64,000 nucleotides of DNA from positions 186,001 to 250,000 of the forward strand of contig NZ_FOBD01000002.1 in NCBI RefSeq assembly GCF_900109515.1, read 5' to 3'. This document shows, one piece after another, positions 26,076 through 35,645 of the stretch. Origin of the DNA: Paenibacillus sp. OK003 (GTDB lineage Bacteria > Bacillota > Bacilli > Paenibacillales > Paenibacillaceae). Below the pieces are notes generated by a model, which searched no databases, had not been told where the DNA came from, and was given only the letters and a program-made list of their open reading frames with translations. Each line of letters starts with the position of its first letter. The stretch's first letter is position 1. The translations under genes and the position numbers were made by a program.

Positions 26076-27296
26076 TCATTCAAAGTATTTTCGACTAATT
26101 GAATAATACGCTGGTTTCTCACCGTTTTTATCAATAAGAGATACTTGTAGCAATTCTTTGATTGTTTTGCGGATTGTCATTTCGGATTTATTTAAAATTT
26201 CAGCCAATTCTTTGATGGTCAGTCCGTTTTCTGTAACAAAGAAATGGTTTTGGGCTAAGATAAACATGATATGGCGATATATGGCATCTTTATCTTTAAG
26301 TCTGTAATCTTTAGACAGTTTGTTCTCAGTAATTTTAAGTAATTCAATTTTTTCTTTTAACTCTCCACTCATTTTGCTAAGCGTTTCAAGAATAATTTCA
26401 AGGAAAGATTCAATAAAATAATTCATTTCGCCCCGACTCTTAATACTATTTATAATCTCGAAAGTCTCCAGGTACTTGTTCCTATACGTATTGCACCCTC
26501 TAGATAGTGACAGTGTACCGATCTCACCAAGTACCTCTATCAAATATAAGCTACTAATGAAGCGAGAACTTCTGCCATTACCGTCATAGAATGGGTGGAT
26601 ATAACCAAAGAAATAATGGCCAACGGCCACTCTAATCATCAGCGGAATCTCGTCATGGGTATTCATAAAGTTTAATAACTGTTCTATTGCACGATAAACT
26701 TCTTTTTCTGGTGTCATTCCCTGGTGAATAATCTTTCCGCTGCCCGATTTTTTATAAATATAGGTTGCTTCTTCTCTGAAAATTTCGCCATCGGGTAATT
26801 CGCTCGAGTCAATCTCGCCATTTGTAATCTCATCATAGATTTGTCTTATATCTTGGGGTGAACCGGGGTACTTCATTTCATTGTTTAATAGAGCCAAATA
26901 AGATTTAATCATACTGTCAAACCTGTTTTTAGATTTTCTTTTTAATTGAATCTCTTTCGTGCTTCTTGCGATCTCTTCGCGTGAACTCCTTACTCCTTCC
27001 AAATCATTGGTATTGTATAGTTCTTCTACCAAGCACTCATTAATAAATTGCTGTTGAGCTACCGTAGGGAGCTGTTCAAACGTTTTCTGAAACTCTCGAG
27101 ATATGAGATGGATATTGTTGACGAGGGTTAACAAGTGGTTAGTGGGAACATAGTAAAGCTCATATTCATTTGGCTGGTTCATTGGTTTTATTTTTAGCCC
27201 CATACGAACTGTTGACTCATAATTGAATCTCTGTTGATATGTAGTGTTAAATTCACTGGCACTTTTCTCATGATAAATTTTATGAATATACCTCAT
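26076..27296 (-). CDS. Fic-domain AMP transferase, class II self-inhibited
   Basis: Fic protein of 406 residues that would transfer AMP (or another nucleotide part) to hydroxyl side chains of target proteins. The catalytic loop is canonical: HPFYDGNGRSSR with His234. The inhibitory helix motif [S/T]xxxE[G/N] is present before the Fic core as T96-NDL-E100-G101, marking a class II, N-terminally inhibited enzyme. The C-terminal 80 residues form a winged helix (LTIKELAEILNKSEMTIRKTIKELL). The gene is clearly more AT-rich than its neighbours, a sign of recent transfer. No separate antitoxin is adjacent, as expected for a self-inhibited form. Confidence 0.88.
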   Translation of the reverse strand: MRYIHKIYHEKSASEFNTTYQQRFNYESTVRMGLKIKPMNQPNEYELYYVPTNHLLTLVNNIHLISREFQKTFEQLPTVAQQQFINECLVEELYNTNDLEGVRSSREEIARSTKEIQLKRKSKNRFDSMIKSYLALLNNEMKYPGSPQDIRQIYDEITNGEIDSSELPDGEIFREEATYIYKKSGSGKIIHQGMTPEKEVYRAIEQLLNFMNTHDEIPLMIRVAVGHYFFGYIHPFYDGNGRSSRFISSLYLIEVLGEIGTLSLSRGCNTYRNKYLETFEIINSIKSRGEMNYFIESFLEIILETLSKMSGELKEKIELLKITENKLSKDYRLKDKDAIYRHIMFILAQNHFFVTENGLTIKELAEILNKSEMTIRKTIKELLQVSLIDKNGEKPAYYSISRKYFE

Positions 27297-27357
27297 TCCA
27301 TCACCTCTTATCTATAATTAAAGAGATTTTTACATATAAAAAGCGAAATGTACATAT

Positions 27358-27391
27358 CTATTTATAAAAATGAGCTTATTTTTATAAATAG
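27358..27391. repeat. Perfect 14-base inverted repeat upstream of fic
   Basis: CTATTTATAAAAAT and ATTTTTATAAATAG separated by GAGCTT, between the fic gene and the small zinc-ribbon gene, both on the minus strand. It could be the terminator of the small gene or an operator for fic. Confidence 0.6.
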
Positions 27392-27409
27392 AATGAAGTG
27401 ATGGAGTGG

Positions 27410-27514
27410 TTATTTATCATTTATAACCTTTATGTGGGCACCACAAGTACATCTGCCGTGGCCATTTTTTTTAATTTTGACTTCTTTACTACAGGAAGGG
27501 CAAGTGACATACAT
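27410..27514 (-). CDS. 34-residue zinc-ribbon protein
   Basis: MYVTCPSCSKEVKIKKNGHG and 14 more residues, with CPSC and CTCG knuckles spaced like a zinc ribbon. GGAGGTG lies eight bases before the ATG at 27514, which is better than the longer reading back to 27595. It is AT-rich like the Fic gene that follows on the same strand, so they probably arrived together. Function unknown; a regulator or partner of Fic is possible. Confidence 0.55.
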   Translation of the reverse strand: MYVTCPSCSKEVKIKKNGHGRCTCGAHIKVINDK

Positions 27515-27810
27515 TGAATGAACACCTCCAGGATATTCATAGTTTAGACTTGAATAATAGATAATATTCTCAAACAATCTTAAGTAATCGTTCAATTATG
27601 GTAGAAGAGCCCTACACATAAGTTAAGTGCGAACGATGCCAGGTTGCATACGGTACAATCCCTGAAGATAAGATCACATATACATAGAATCTGAGATAAG
27701 GATTATTGTTGTAATTCCTCCCAACATTTACATTGAGGACAAGTCCTTCGTGACATGCGAATGGCAGAGATGGACGGTCGTAATCATTATAATCAGGGAG
27801 GAATGGTTTC

Positions 27811-29238
27811 ATGAAAAGCAAAATTCGGACATGGTGCAGTGCCGCGCTGGCTCTGACGTTGGGCTTCACCCTACTGTCTGGACCGACAAGTGTACAGGCA
27901 GCAGGCAATGCAGATTACAATCTCACAGGTTTCTCCCAAGGGAATACGGGTGGAGGTACCATCAGCGAATCGGATACGTCCAAGTATAAGAAGGTATACA
28001 ATGCAACGGATCTCGCTGCGGCGCTGAAAAAGAACTCCGGTGTCAAAGTCGTCGAGATTATGAACGACCTGAATCTGGGATGGAACGAAATTCCGAGCGC
28101 TGCACAGACATCGCCTTTTGCCAAGCATAATGATGCACTGACTCATCCTGTGCTGAAACAAACAGGTGTCAGCAAGCTGACCATCGATAGCTTCAATGGC
28201 CTGACCATTTTCTCAGCCAACGGGGCCAAGATCAAGCATGGTGCCATCAGCGTCAAACGCAGTTCCAACGTCATTATCCGCAACCTCGAATTCGATGAGT
28301 TATGGGAATGGGATGAAGCGACCAAAGGCGACTACGACAAAAACGACTGGGATTACATCACCCTTGAAGAGAACAGTAACGTGTGGATTGATCACTGCAC
28401 ATTCAATAAAGCCTATGACGGGCTTGTCGATTCAAAAAAAGGAACCAGCGGCGTGACCATTTCCTGGTCCCTCTTCAAAGGGGATGACGGCAGCTCAAAC
28501 AGCTGGGTTACCCAGCAGATTAACGAGTTGGAAGCGAACAAGGCTTCCTATCCGATGTACAACTACCTGCGCAGCAGCGAGGTTGGGCTCAGCAAAGCCG
28601 ATATCATTGCCATTTCATCTCCTCAGAAAAAAGGTCATCTGGTGGGCTCAACCAGCTTCGAATCGGCCAATGCCAATCTGTCCATGACCCTGCACCATAA
28701 CCTGTACAAAGATATCCAGGATCGCATGCCTCGCCTGCGCGGAGGCAATGCACACGCCTACAATATTGTGATGGATGCAACGGGGGCACGTGCGGCCAAA
28801 TCCAGAATCACTTCGGCAATGGCAACGGCGATATCGTCCAAAGGGTATCATTTTGATATCATCGGCAACGGAGCGATTTCCACTGAAGATGGTGCAGTAC
28901 TGGTCGAAAAATCGGTGATCAAAGACGTACTGTTCCCGGTCCGCAATAACCAGACGGACCCTGCCGACGCAACATATACAGGTAAAATTAAGGTGACTGA
29001 CACGATGTATTCTCTGGATGGAAGCTCATTCCGTGGAAACAGTGATACATCCGGCAGTCCGCTCAGCCCGGTTCCGGCCGCAGTGAAAGCTTTCTCCTGG
29101 AACGGATTCTCGGCACTTCCTTACAGCTACACTACCGATGATCCAGCGACGCTGAATGCACGACTTACTGGAACTAGTGGCGCTGGTGCTGGCAAATTAA
29201 CCTGGTCCAAAGACAACTGGCTGAAGACGAGTTACTAG
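27811..29238 (+). CDS. Secreted pectate lyase, PL1 family
   Basis: Extracellular pectate lyase (beta-elimination of polygalacturonate, calcium-dependent). The signal peptide ends VQA-AG at about residue 31. The parallel beta-helix carries the hallmark VWIDHCTF block, preceded by NVIIRNLEF and DWDYITLEENS (Ca-binding Asp region) and followed by MTLHHNLYKDIQDRMPRLRG, where the catalytic Arg of RxPxxR lies. 475 residues. AGGGAGG sits before the ATG. The 296 bases upstream (27515-27810) hold no gene. Confidence 0.92.
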   Translation: MKSKIRTWCSAALALTLGFTLLSGPTSVQAAGNADYNLTGFSQGNTGGGTISESDTSKYKKVYNATDLAAALKKNSGVKVVEIMNDLNLGWNEIPSAAQTSPFAKHNDALTHPVLKQTGVSKLTIDSFNGLTIFSANGAKIKHGAISVKRSSNVIIRNLEFDELWEWDEATKGDYDKNDWDYITLEENSNVWIDHCTFNKAYDGLVDSKKGTSGVTISWSLFKGDDGSSNSWVTQQINELEANKASYPMYNYLRSSEVGLSKADIIAISSPQKKGHLVGSTSFESANANLSMTLHHNLYKDIQDRMPRLRGGNAHAYNIVMDATGARAAKSRITSAMATAISSKGYHFDIIGNGAISTEDGAVLVEKSVIKDVLFPVRNNQTDPADATYTGKIKVTDTMYSLDGSSFRGNSDTSGSPLSPVPAAVKAFSWNGFSALPYSYTTDDPATLNARLTGTSGAGAGKLTWSKDNWLKTSY

Positions 29239-29317
29239 GCAGCAACACAAATCCGGTGTTGAAACGAGTGGCTGTAACTACAAGGATTTCAAGCCGCTTT
29301 ATCGTTTTTTCATAAGC

Positions 29318-29360
29318 AAAGAGTGCTCCTGCAGCCGTAATGGCCGGGAGCACTCTTTTT
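29318..29360. terminator. Bidirectional terminator, pectate lyase / LacI gene
   Basis: AAAGAGTGCTCC / GGAGCACTCTTT with A and T tracts on the outside; lies between convergent genes. Confidence 0.85.
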
Positions 29361-29386
29361 GTGGAACGGGGAATCTTCGTTCCTTT

Positions 29387-30418
29387 TTAGTTAGATACGT
29401 CATCCGAAAGGGCAGGTGCAGCAGTTACCGAATCACGATAAATGATATTACCCTTCACATGTACGCGGCCGAAGCTGCGACTCGGGTTATCAATCTTTTT
29501 GAGCATGGAATGAACCGCAGTACGCGCCATCTGTTCCACATCGACCTCAACCGTAGTTAATTTGGGCTCGGAGAGTGTGGCATAAATATCATTATCGAAC
29601 CCAACCACGGAGCATTGTGCAGGCACCTCAATACCCAGGGAAGTTAGCTTCTGAACGAGCAGATGGGCCACCTGATCACAGTTACATACAAATGCCGTAG
29701 GCAGCTGCGCTGGCAGATCAATTTCAATAAACGTACCTCGCTCATCGCGGTCATTAAGCACAAGATCCGGATTCATCGGCAACCGATGCTCCAGCAATGA
29801 TTTGTAATAACCGAGGAACCGGTCCTGAATGCTGCTAGTAGAATAGAGATTCCCCACATAAGCGATGCGGCGGTGTCCCTGCTGTACCAGAACGTTGGTC
29901 AGCTCATAAGCAGCGTAAAAGTTATCGGTAACGACAGAATCAATATCAGAATGCTCATCGTAGAAATCGAGAAACATTTTGGGTACCTCCATCGACTGGA
30001 CCAGCTCGATATATTCCTTGCTGACTTGTCCAAGCACAATGAAACCATCCACTTTGTTGTCACTATAGAGCTTCGGTAGTATTAATTCCTCTTCGTCCTC
30101 CACATTCAGAATATGCAGAATACCGTAGTATCCCTGATCCTCCAGATGTTTGGTGATGCGCTGGAATACACGTACATAGAACGATTGTGTAGGTCCGGTA
30201 AAACGCTCCGGGATAATCACACCAATATTATGAGTCAAGCCTTCCTTCATCGAACGAGCCGCGGCGTTATACCGATAGCCCATCTGAACGGCAAGCACTT
30301 TAATTTTTTCCTTCAATTCGTCACTGACGCCATCTTTATCATTTAATGCTTTCGAGACCGTCACACTGCTAACTCCGAGCTTGTCGGCGATATCCCGCAT
30401 GGTGATATTGTTCTTCAG
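29387..30418 (-). CDS. LacI-family regulator, probable CTG start
   Basis: LacI/GalR repressor for the neighbouring mannan genes, by position. The helix-turn-helix is MRDIADKLGVSSVTVSKALND, the hinge helix is MGYRYNAAARSMKEG, and a periplasmic-binding-protein-like effector domain follows (IGVIIPERFTG.., VVGFDNDIYATLSEPKLTTV). The ATG at 30400 would remove the residues that normally precede helix 1 and has no ribosome binding site. A CTG at 30418 lies nine bases after GAAGGAGG and yields KNNITMRDIADKLG, the usual family opening. Between the upstream in-frame TGA and this CTG there is no ATG, GTG or TTG, so a CTG start is the best reading. Confidence 0.88.
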   Translation of the reverse strand: MKNNITMRDIADKLGVSSVTVSKALNDKDGVSDELKEKIKVLAVQMGYRYNAAARSMKEGLTHNIGVIIPERFTGPTQSFYVRVFQRITKHLEDQGYYGILHILNVEDEEELILPKLYSDNKVDGFIVLGQVSKEYIELVQSMEVPKMFLDFYDEHSDIDSVVTDNFYAAYELTNVLVQQGHRRIAYVGNLYSTSSIQDRFLGYYKSLLEHRLPMNPDLVLNDRDERGTFIEIDLPAQLPTAFVCNCDQVAHLLVQKLTSLGIEVPAQCSVVGFDNDIYATLSEPKLTTVEVDVEQMARTAVHSMLKKIDNPSRSFGRVHVKGNIIYRDSVTAAPALSDDVSN

Positions 30419-30469
30419 CTTTGGTCGCCTCCTTCAAGCCGGTTTACGTACAATGTGCTGTCATTATGG

Positions 30470-30559
30470 TTAGCGCTTCCTTCAAACATAACAACAATCC
30501 ATATTAGTATACATCGTTACCCACATGGAATAAAGAAATTCTGGTTAGCGCTGCGCTAA
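30470..30559. promoter_or_regulatory. LacI-type operator candidates before the LacI gene
   Basis: TTAGCGCTGCGCTAA (30545-30559) is a perfect palindrome, and GGTTAGCGCTTCC (30468-30480) shares GGTTAGCGCT with it. Both lie in the 186-base gap between the GH130 gene and the LacI gene, where self-regulation is usual. Confidence 0.5.
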
Positions 30560-30604
30560 TTTTTCAGCATGCCGCATTTTCCGCCTGAAGGCTGATCTTC
30601 GGTT

Positions 30605-31789
30605 TTAAACCAATTGCTTTTGGAGAAGCTTCTCATTCCGCTCAATCAGGTCACCGCGCTGGCTGGCACAATCCAGGGAACGGTACGGATCAGCCGGAGT
30701 ATTGAAGGTGTAATCGACCAGTTTATCCAGCGTCGTTGTGGCTACATGACAGCGGGTATCGCTGGATGCGTAATAAATGAAGACCTTACCCTGTTCGTTG
30801 ACCACCGCTCCGTTGCAAAAAATAACATTGGATACATCGCCTACGCGCTCGTCGTCATAAGGAGCAATGAAATGTCCGCCCGGCTTGGAGATGATGCGTG
30901 CCGGATCATTCAGATCCGTGGCAAACGTGTACAGCACATAGCGAAGACCTGCTGCCGTATTGCGCACCCCGTGGGCAATGTGAATCCAGCCACGATCCGT
31001 TTTGAGCGGAGCAGGACCCTGGCCGTTTTTCACTTCGTATACCGTATGATATTTCCGTTCATCGATGATGGTCTCTTCCTCAATCACAGGATTCAGAATA
31101 TCATCGCACAGACCAAAGGCAATCCCGCCGCCGCTGCCTGTGGAGATGAATCCGTCTTGAGGCCGTGTATAGAACGCATATTTACCCTCTACAAATTCGG
31201 GGTGCAATACAACATTTCGCTGTTGAGGGGAGTTGGTCGTGATGTTGGGCAGACGCTCCCAGCTGAGCAGATCGCGTGTCCGCACAAGTCCGGCCTGGGC
31301 TACTGCACTGGATGTATCAAATGCCGGAGCTTCCGGGTCTTTGCGCTCCGAGCAGTAGATACCATAGATCCAGCCATCTTCATGCTGAACCAATCGCATA
31401 TCATACTGGTTGGTTTCGTCGGCATCGATATCTTCCCACACTAAGGGTTTGCCCGTGAAGCGAAATCCGTCGATGCCGTTATCACTTTCAGCTAGGGCAA
31501 AGATGGATTTGCGGTCCAATCCTTCGGTACGGATGACCATTACGTATTTGCCATTGAAATAGATGGCCCCCGGATTAAGCGTAGCGTTAATGCCCAGACG
31601 CTCCATGAAGTGGGGGTTCGTCGTTTCGTCCAGATCAAATCTCCAGTGCAGCGGTACATGATGGCGTGTGATTACCGGATAACGGTACCGATCATATACG
31701 CCATTGTAGAAGGAAGAGTCAATTTCATTTTGCCGCGTAAGCAGCTGCTCCTGTTGCTCCAATAATTCATTGTATTTGGGGTGTATCAT
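30605..31789 (-). CDS. GH130 4-O-beta-D-mannosyl-D-glucose phosphorylase-like enzyme
   Basis: Glycoside phosphorylase of GH130 (subfamily 1 type, 394 residues): cleaves Man-beta-1,4-Glc with phosphate to mannose-1-phosphate and glucose, in the cytoplasm. The N-terminal [19 protein letters not shown] and [18 protein letters not shown] blocks and YVMVIRTEG are typical of mannosylglucose phosphorylases; the general-acid region NQYDMRLVQ is present. Two bases separate it from the epimerase gene upstream, so they form an operon that takes mannobiose through Man-Glc to Man-1-P. Confidence 0.85.
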   Translation of the reverse strand: MIHPKYNELLEQQEQLLTRQNEIDSSFYNGVYDRYRYPVITRHHVPLHWRFDLDETTNPHFMERLGINATLNPGAIYFNGKYVMVIRTEGLDRKSIFALAESDNGIDGFRFTGKPLVWEDIDADETNQYDMRLVQHEDGWIYGIYCSERKDPEAPAFDTSSAVAQAGLVRTRDLLSWERLPNITTNSPQQRNVVLHPEFVEGKYAFYTRPQDGFISTGSGGGIAFGLCDDILNPVIEEETIIDERKYHTVYEVKNGQGPAPLKTDRGWIHIAHGVRNTAAGLRYVLYTFATDLNDPARIISKPGGHFIAPYDDERVGDVSNVIFCNGAVVNEQGKVFIYYASSDTRCHVATTTLDKLVDYTFNTPADPYRSLDCASQRGDLIERNEKLLQKQLV

Positions 31790-31791
31790 CG

Positions 31792-32973
31792 TTATCCCAT
31801 CCTCTCCATTAGTTCAATGCAGAATCGGCTATTGTGATAAGGGCATTTCCACGGTCCGGCGATTTCGCTTTGATCCGATGTGCCGTTTCCGTCTACCGAC
31901 CAGTGCCATTCCCCGCCAGCACGGTGATCAATAATATGTTCCTTCGTATACGTCCACAAGCGTTCCACTCTCTCCAAAAACAAAGGATCACCTGTACGTT
32001 CATAGGCATTATAGAATCCGACCATCGCCTCGGCCTGAACCCACCATATCCGTTTCTCATCCACATGATCGCCCTCTTGTTCATTCATTAGGGAGCCATC
32101 GGCCTCTACAGCCACATTGGAAATGTTATAGGCAATATCCGTAACCATCGCAGAATACTCCGGGTGTTGATCCAGACCAAGCACTTTCAACGTTTCGTCG
32201 ATCAGCCAGCTGGCTTCAATGTCATGCCCGAATGAACGCAGATCGATGATGGAGTCCCAATCCTTGTTGAAAAATACCCTGAGAAACTTCGTGTCCTTGT
32301 CATACACCCGTTCATATAAGATACCGAGCAGGCGTTCCAGCGCCGTCTTCACCTGCTGATCTGGCCACACTCGGTAGAGTGTGGTGTAGGCCTCCAACAC
32401 GTGAATATGTGTATTCATCGTGTAATCCGCAATCACACCATTCTCGCTCAGCATCTCATTGGGCTGTTCATTCCAGAAGCGGTCAAATTGTTCCTTGTAT
32501 GCAGGGAGTTCTGCATTCAGTCCTTGATCCTCAATCAGAGAGAAAAGCGTTTTCGCAAGTTCCAAAGCAGATGTATCCCCGGTGGCACGATAGTACTCAC
32601 TCAGTGAGTAGACGCCGAAGGATTGCGTATACACATGTTTGCTTGTGTCCATTGGTTCTCCTTTGGCATCCACCATCCAGTACATGCCGCCATACTCCGT
32701 ATCCATCACATGGTCCACAAGAAAACGGTAAGCATGTTCAGCGTGATCACGCCAGAGTTCATTTCCGGTTACCCGGTAGGCTGCTGCAAAGGACCATAAT
32801 TGTCGTGCCGTGGCGATTCCACCCTTGGGAGCGAGTGGATCGACCTGAAGGTCATTACCGACCCAGCCGTAGAATCCGCCGTTGTTATGATCCTTGAGGG
32901 CAGACCAGAATGGCAGAATATGACCTTCCCAGTGTTCTTTTATTTCAGTTCTAAGGTCATTGGTGTGAGTCAT
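31792..32973 (-). CDS. Cellobiose 2-epimerase-like (AGE family)
   Basis: (Alpha/alpha)6-barrel epimerase, 393 residues. It inverts C2 at the reducing end of beta-1,4 disaccharides, here most likely mannobiose to mannosylglucose. Family blocks: [55 protein letters not shown] and [12 protein letters not shown], which carry the catalytic-type His residues and the substrate-stacking Trp. The start is the ATG at 32973, nine bases after AAGGAG; the TTG at 32991 lies inside that site. First gene of the minus-strand operon, divergent from the ABC importer. Confidence 0.85.
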   Translation of the reverse strand: MTHTNDLRTEIKEHWEGHILPFWSALKDHNNGGFYGWVGNDLQVDPLAPKGGIATARQLWSFAAAYRVTGNELWRDHAEHAYRFLVDHVMDTEYGGMYWMVDAKGEPMDTSKHVYTQSFGVYSLSEYYRATGDTSALELAKTLFSLIEDQGLNAELPAYKEQFDRFWNEQPNEMLSENGVIADYTMNTHIHVLEAYTTLYRVWPDQQVKTALERLLGILYERVYDKDTKFLRVFFNKDWDSIIDLRSFGHDIEASWLIDETLKVLGLDQHPEYSAMVTDIAYNISNVAVEADGSLMNEQEGDHVDEKRIWWVQAEAMVGFYNAYERTGDPLFLERVERLWTYTKEHIIDHRAGGEWHWSVDGNGTSDQSEIAGPWKCPYHNSRFCIELMERMG

Positions 32974-33004
32974 AAGTGAGCGCTCCTTCAAAGTACAGGA
33001 TTCA

Positions 33005-33029
33005 ATTATATTTAAGTTAACGTTAACTT
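33005..33029 (-). promoter_or_regulatory. Divergent promoter/operator for the epimerase-GH130 operon
   Basis: On the minus strand TATAAT (33010-33005) is a perfect -10 box. The perfect palindrome AAGTTAACGTTAACTT (33014-33029) lies just upstream of it where the spacer would be. A -35 is not clear. A LacI-type protein bound here would block the promoter. Confidence 0.6.
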
Positions 33030-33111
33030 TATTGATTAATATTAGTGTCGGGAAAATACGTTGTCAACGAGTCCCGCAAGAAAAAGTATGATTAAGTAAT
33101 AAATAATTTAA

Positions 33112-33166
33112 TTGACAGGTAAACGTTACCATAATAAAATTTATTTTGTAACCTTAACGATAACTT
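33112..33166 (+). promoter_or_regulatory. Promoter of the mannan ABC importer with LacI-type operators
   Basis: TTGACA (33112-33117), a 17-base spacer and TAAAAT (33135-33140). The spacer begins with GGTAAACGTTACC (33118-33130), a CG-containing LacI-type site. A third similar site, CCTTAACGATAACTT (33152-33166), follows the -10. Confidence 0.7.
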
Positions 33167-33195
33167 AAATTAACTTAGAAAAGGGGTAGAACCAA

Positions 33196-34509
33196 TTGCG
33201 AAAAAACAAAGGCTGGATGCTTCTGCTTACCATGCTGCTCATCACTTCTCTGCTCGCCGCTTGCTCTTCCGGGGGTGGATCTCCACAGGCAGGAGAGGAA
33301 ATCAGTACAGATCCTGCGGATATTAAGGGTGAAATCACCGTTCTCACGCAGCGTACAGATATTGTTGATAGCGTATTCAAAGATTACGCCGCGGAGTTCA
33401 ATAAGGAATACCCGGATGTCAAAGTAAACTTCCAGGCACTGGCCGATTATGAGGGACAAGTGAAGATTCGTATGAGTACCAAAGATTATGGTGACGTGCT
33501 GATGATTCCCACCAGCGTACCGATTGCCGACATTCCGGACTTTTTTGAACCGCTGGGCACGTACGATGAGTTGAAGGAGAAGTACACAGGCATCGAAGAA
33601 CGTATGGTGGACGGCCAGATATACGGAATTCCAACCGTTATCACGTTCTCTGGCATCATCTATAACAAGCAGGTGTTCAAGGACGCTGGCATTGCGGAAG
33701 TTCCCAAAACGCCTGAGCAATTCCAGGCTGCACTGCAACTGGTGAAAGACAATACGGACGCGATTCCACTGTACACCAACTATGCCTCCGGCTGGGCTTT
33801 GACACAATGGGAAGCAGATCTGCCGACGGTTGCAGGCAGTGTGGACTACGTAAACATTGACCAACCGAACACGGATGAAAATTTTGTGGCTGGCAAGCCG
33901 CACTATGAATTGTACAAAGTGCTTTATGATGCAGCCAAGAATGGGCTGATTGAGAAAGATCCGACCACAACCGACTGGGAAAGCTCCAAGGCTGATCTGG
34001 CAAACGGGAAAATTGCAACGATGGCGCTTGGATCTTGGGCGATTACCCAAATTCAAGGCTTGACGGATACACCGGATAATATCGGATTCTTGCCATTTCC
34101 TACGAATGCAAGTGATGTTGTCGTTCCACTCGCAGCAGACTATAACATCGGCATGAACGTGAATAGCGAGAACAAACCTGCTGCGAAAGCCTGGATTGAC
34201 TGGTTCCTCGCGAAATCAAACTATGCGGTTGAGCAAGGCGGAGGCATGAGCGCAGACAAAAATGCGGAATTGCCACCGATTTTGGATCAATACAAAGACG
34301 TTACATTCTCCACACTGACTCCTGCCAAAGAAGGACAGGAAGGTCTGGTTGACAAAATCGACAACGAAGGCGAGATTGGCCTCTGGCAGCCTGACTTCAA
34401 GAAACGCATTATCGAAGCTGCCATCGGTAATCGCAGCGAATCGTACGATGACATCATGAAGGATCTGAATGATAAATGGGTTAAAGCGCGGACAGAACTG
34501 GCGAAATAA
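33196..34509 (+). CDS. Sugar ABC transporter substrate-binding lipoprotein (mannooligosaccharide)
   Basis: Family 1 extracellular solute-binding protein, 437 residues. The lipoprotein signal ends LLAACSSGGG (lipobox LAAC), so it is anchored outside the membrane. Blocks such as VDGQIYGIPTVITFSGIIYNKQVF and TMALGSWAITQI are typical of oligosaccharide binders. The TTG start is 11 bases after AAAGGGG. It opens the operon SBP-permease-permease-GH130, so beta-1,4-mannooligosaccharides are the likely ligand. No ATPase gene is nearby; a shared MsmK-type ATPase elsewhere would be needed. Confidence 0.88.
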   Translation: MRKNKGWMLLLTMLLITSLLAACSSGGGSPQAGEEISTDPADIKGEITVLTQRTDIVDSVFKDYAAEFNKEYPDVKVNFQALADYEGQVKIRMSTKDYGDVLMIPTSVPIADIPDFFEPLGTYDELKEKYTGIEERMVDGQIYGIPTVITFSGIIYNKQVFKDAGIAEVPKTPEQFQAALQLVKDNTDAIPLYTNYASGWALTQWEADLPTVAGSVDYVNIDQPNTDENFVAGKPHYELYKVLYDAAKNGLIEKDPTTTDWESSKADLANGKIATMALGSWAITQIQGLTDTPDNIGFLPFPTNASDVVVPLAADYNIGMNVNSENKPAAKAWIDWFLAKSNYAVEQGGGMSADKNAELPPILDQYKDVTFSTLTPAKEGQEGLVDKIDNEGEIGLWQPDFKKRIIEAAIGNRSESYDDIMKDLNDKWVKARTELAK

Positions 34510-34597
34510 GCAGATTGCGGGGATTCATCGATCTGTAAAGGCGCTACCTGTTGGCCGACCACCGCTGAAATACAGCGAGGCACCACGCCTTGGCTGA

Positions 34598-34618
34598 GGG
34601 GAGAGGGTCTCCCCTTTT
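34598..34618 (+). terminator. Internal hairpin between SBP and permease genes
   Basis: GGGGAGA / TCTCCCC stem with a GGG loop and TTTT. A smaller hairpin CGCTG-AAATA-CAGCG precedes it (34563-34577). Such partial terminators usually keep the binding protein more abundant than the permeases. Confidence 0.65.
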
Positions 34619-34757
34619 CCTACGGCATTTTGCATCTGGAAGCAGCATATCGGATGTGAAATGTCACCTTCGGTGGTTGATTATCCAGCCGGATTTGTTC
34701 ATTGGACGGGAGTCTTTCGATATAAAAGCGGCAGAACCGCTTGGAGGTGTGGAGAGC

Positions 34758-35645
34758 ATGAAATACTTGAAGATTTCGAATTGGGGCTATTCAGCGCAAC
34801 GCATATTTATCATCTGTGCCTTCTCGATCATTCCGCTGGCACTGCTGTTCACGTTTGCTTATTTGCCTGTCATTAATATGTTCAAATACAGCTTCACCGA
34901 TTGGAACGGATACAGCAAAAGGTTCGACTATGTGGGGTTTGAGAACTACACGCGGATATTCAGTGACCCTGAGTATTTTAAAGTGTTTATTGTCAGTTTG
35001 TATTATTTTGTGGCTACCTTCGTACAAATGGGTCTGGCCCTCTACTTTGCAACGATTCTAAGCTTCAAAATCCGCGGCAAAAACTTTTTCAAAGGCATAT
35101 TGTTCTTCCCCTATCTGCTGAATGGCGTAGCCATAGGATTTATCTTCCTCTTTTTCTTCAAACCGGACGGGACCCTCGATACACTTATGCAGGCTGTCGG
35201 TCTTGGGCAGTACACCCAGCTCTGGCTTGGGAATCCGAACATTATTAACGTGTCGCTCGCAGGCGCATCGGTATGGAGATACATGGGTTTTAACTTCATT
35301 ATCTTCCTGGGTGCGATCTCTTCCATTCAAAAGGATGTCTATGAAGCGTCGGATATTGACGGAGCCAATCGCTGGCAGCAGTTCCGCCATATCATCCTGC
35401 CGAGCATTACGCGTATCCTGCAGCTCAACCTGATTTTGGCGATTAGCGGCGCAATCAGTGCGTTCGATATTCCATACATTATGACAGACGGTTCCAATGG
35501 CAGTGAGACATTTGTGATTCAGACCGTTCACTTGGCATTTAAGTACGGCAAGCTGGGCTTGGCATCGGCAATGGCTGTTGTGCTGTTGTTTATTGTCATT
35601 CTTGTTACGCTGGTTCAGCGTGTCACCATGAAAGGGGAGGAATGA
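34758..35645 (+). CDS. Sugar ABC transporter permease (MalF-like)
   Basis: A 295-residue permease with six transmembrane helices. The conserved EAA loop reads YEASDIDGANRWQQFRHIILPSI and faces the ATPase. MalF-type position in the operon: directly after the binding protein. The start is the ATG at 34758, eight bases after GGAGGTG; the open frame continues upstream to 34590 but without a translation signal. Overlaps the next gene by four bases. Confidence 0.9.
   Translation: MKYLKISNWGYSAQRIFIICAFSIIPLALLFTFAYLPVINMFKYSFTDWNGYSKRFDYVGFENYTRIFSDPEYFKVFIVSLYYFVATFVQMGLALYFATILSFKIRGKNFFKGILFFPYLLNGVAIGFIFLFFFKPDGTLDTLMQAVGLGQYTQLWLGNPNIINVSLAGASVWRYMGFNFIIFLGAISSIQKDVYEASDIDGANRWQQFRHIILPSITRILQLNLILAISGAISAFDIPYIMTDGSNGSETFVIQTVHLAFKYGKLGLASAMAVVLLFIVILVTLVQRVTMKGEE

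Noticed and set aside
33175..34056. Antisense ORF of 293 codons over the solute-binding protein gene
   Set aside because: Same reasoning; the sense strand encodes a complete lipoprotein with promoter and operator.
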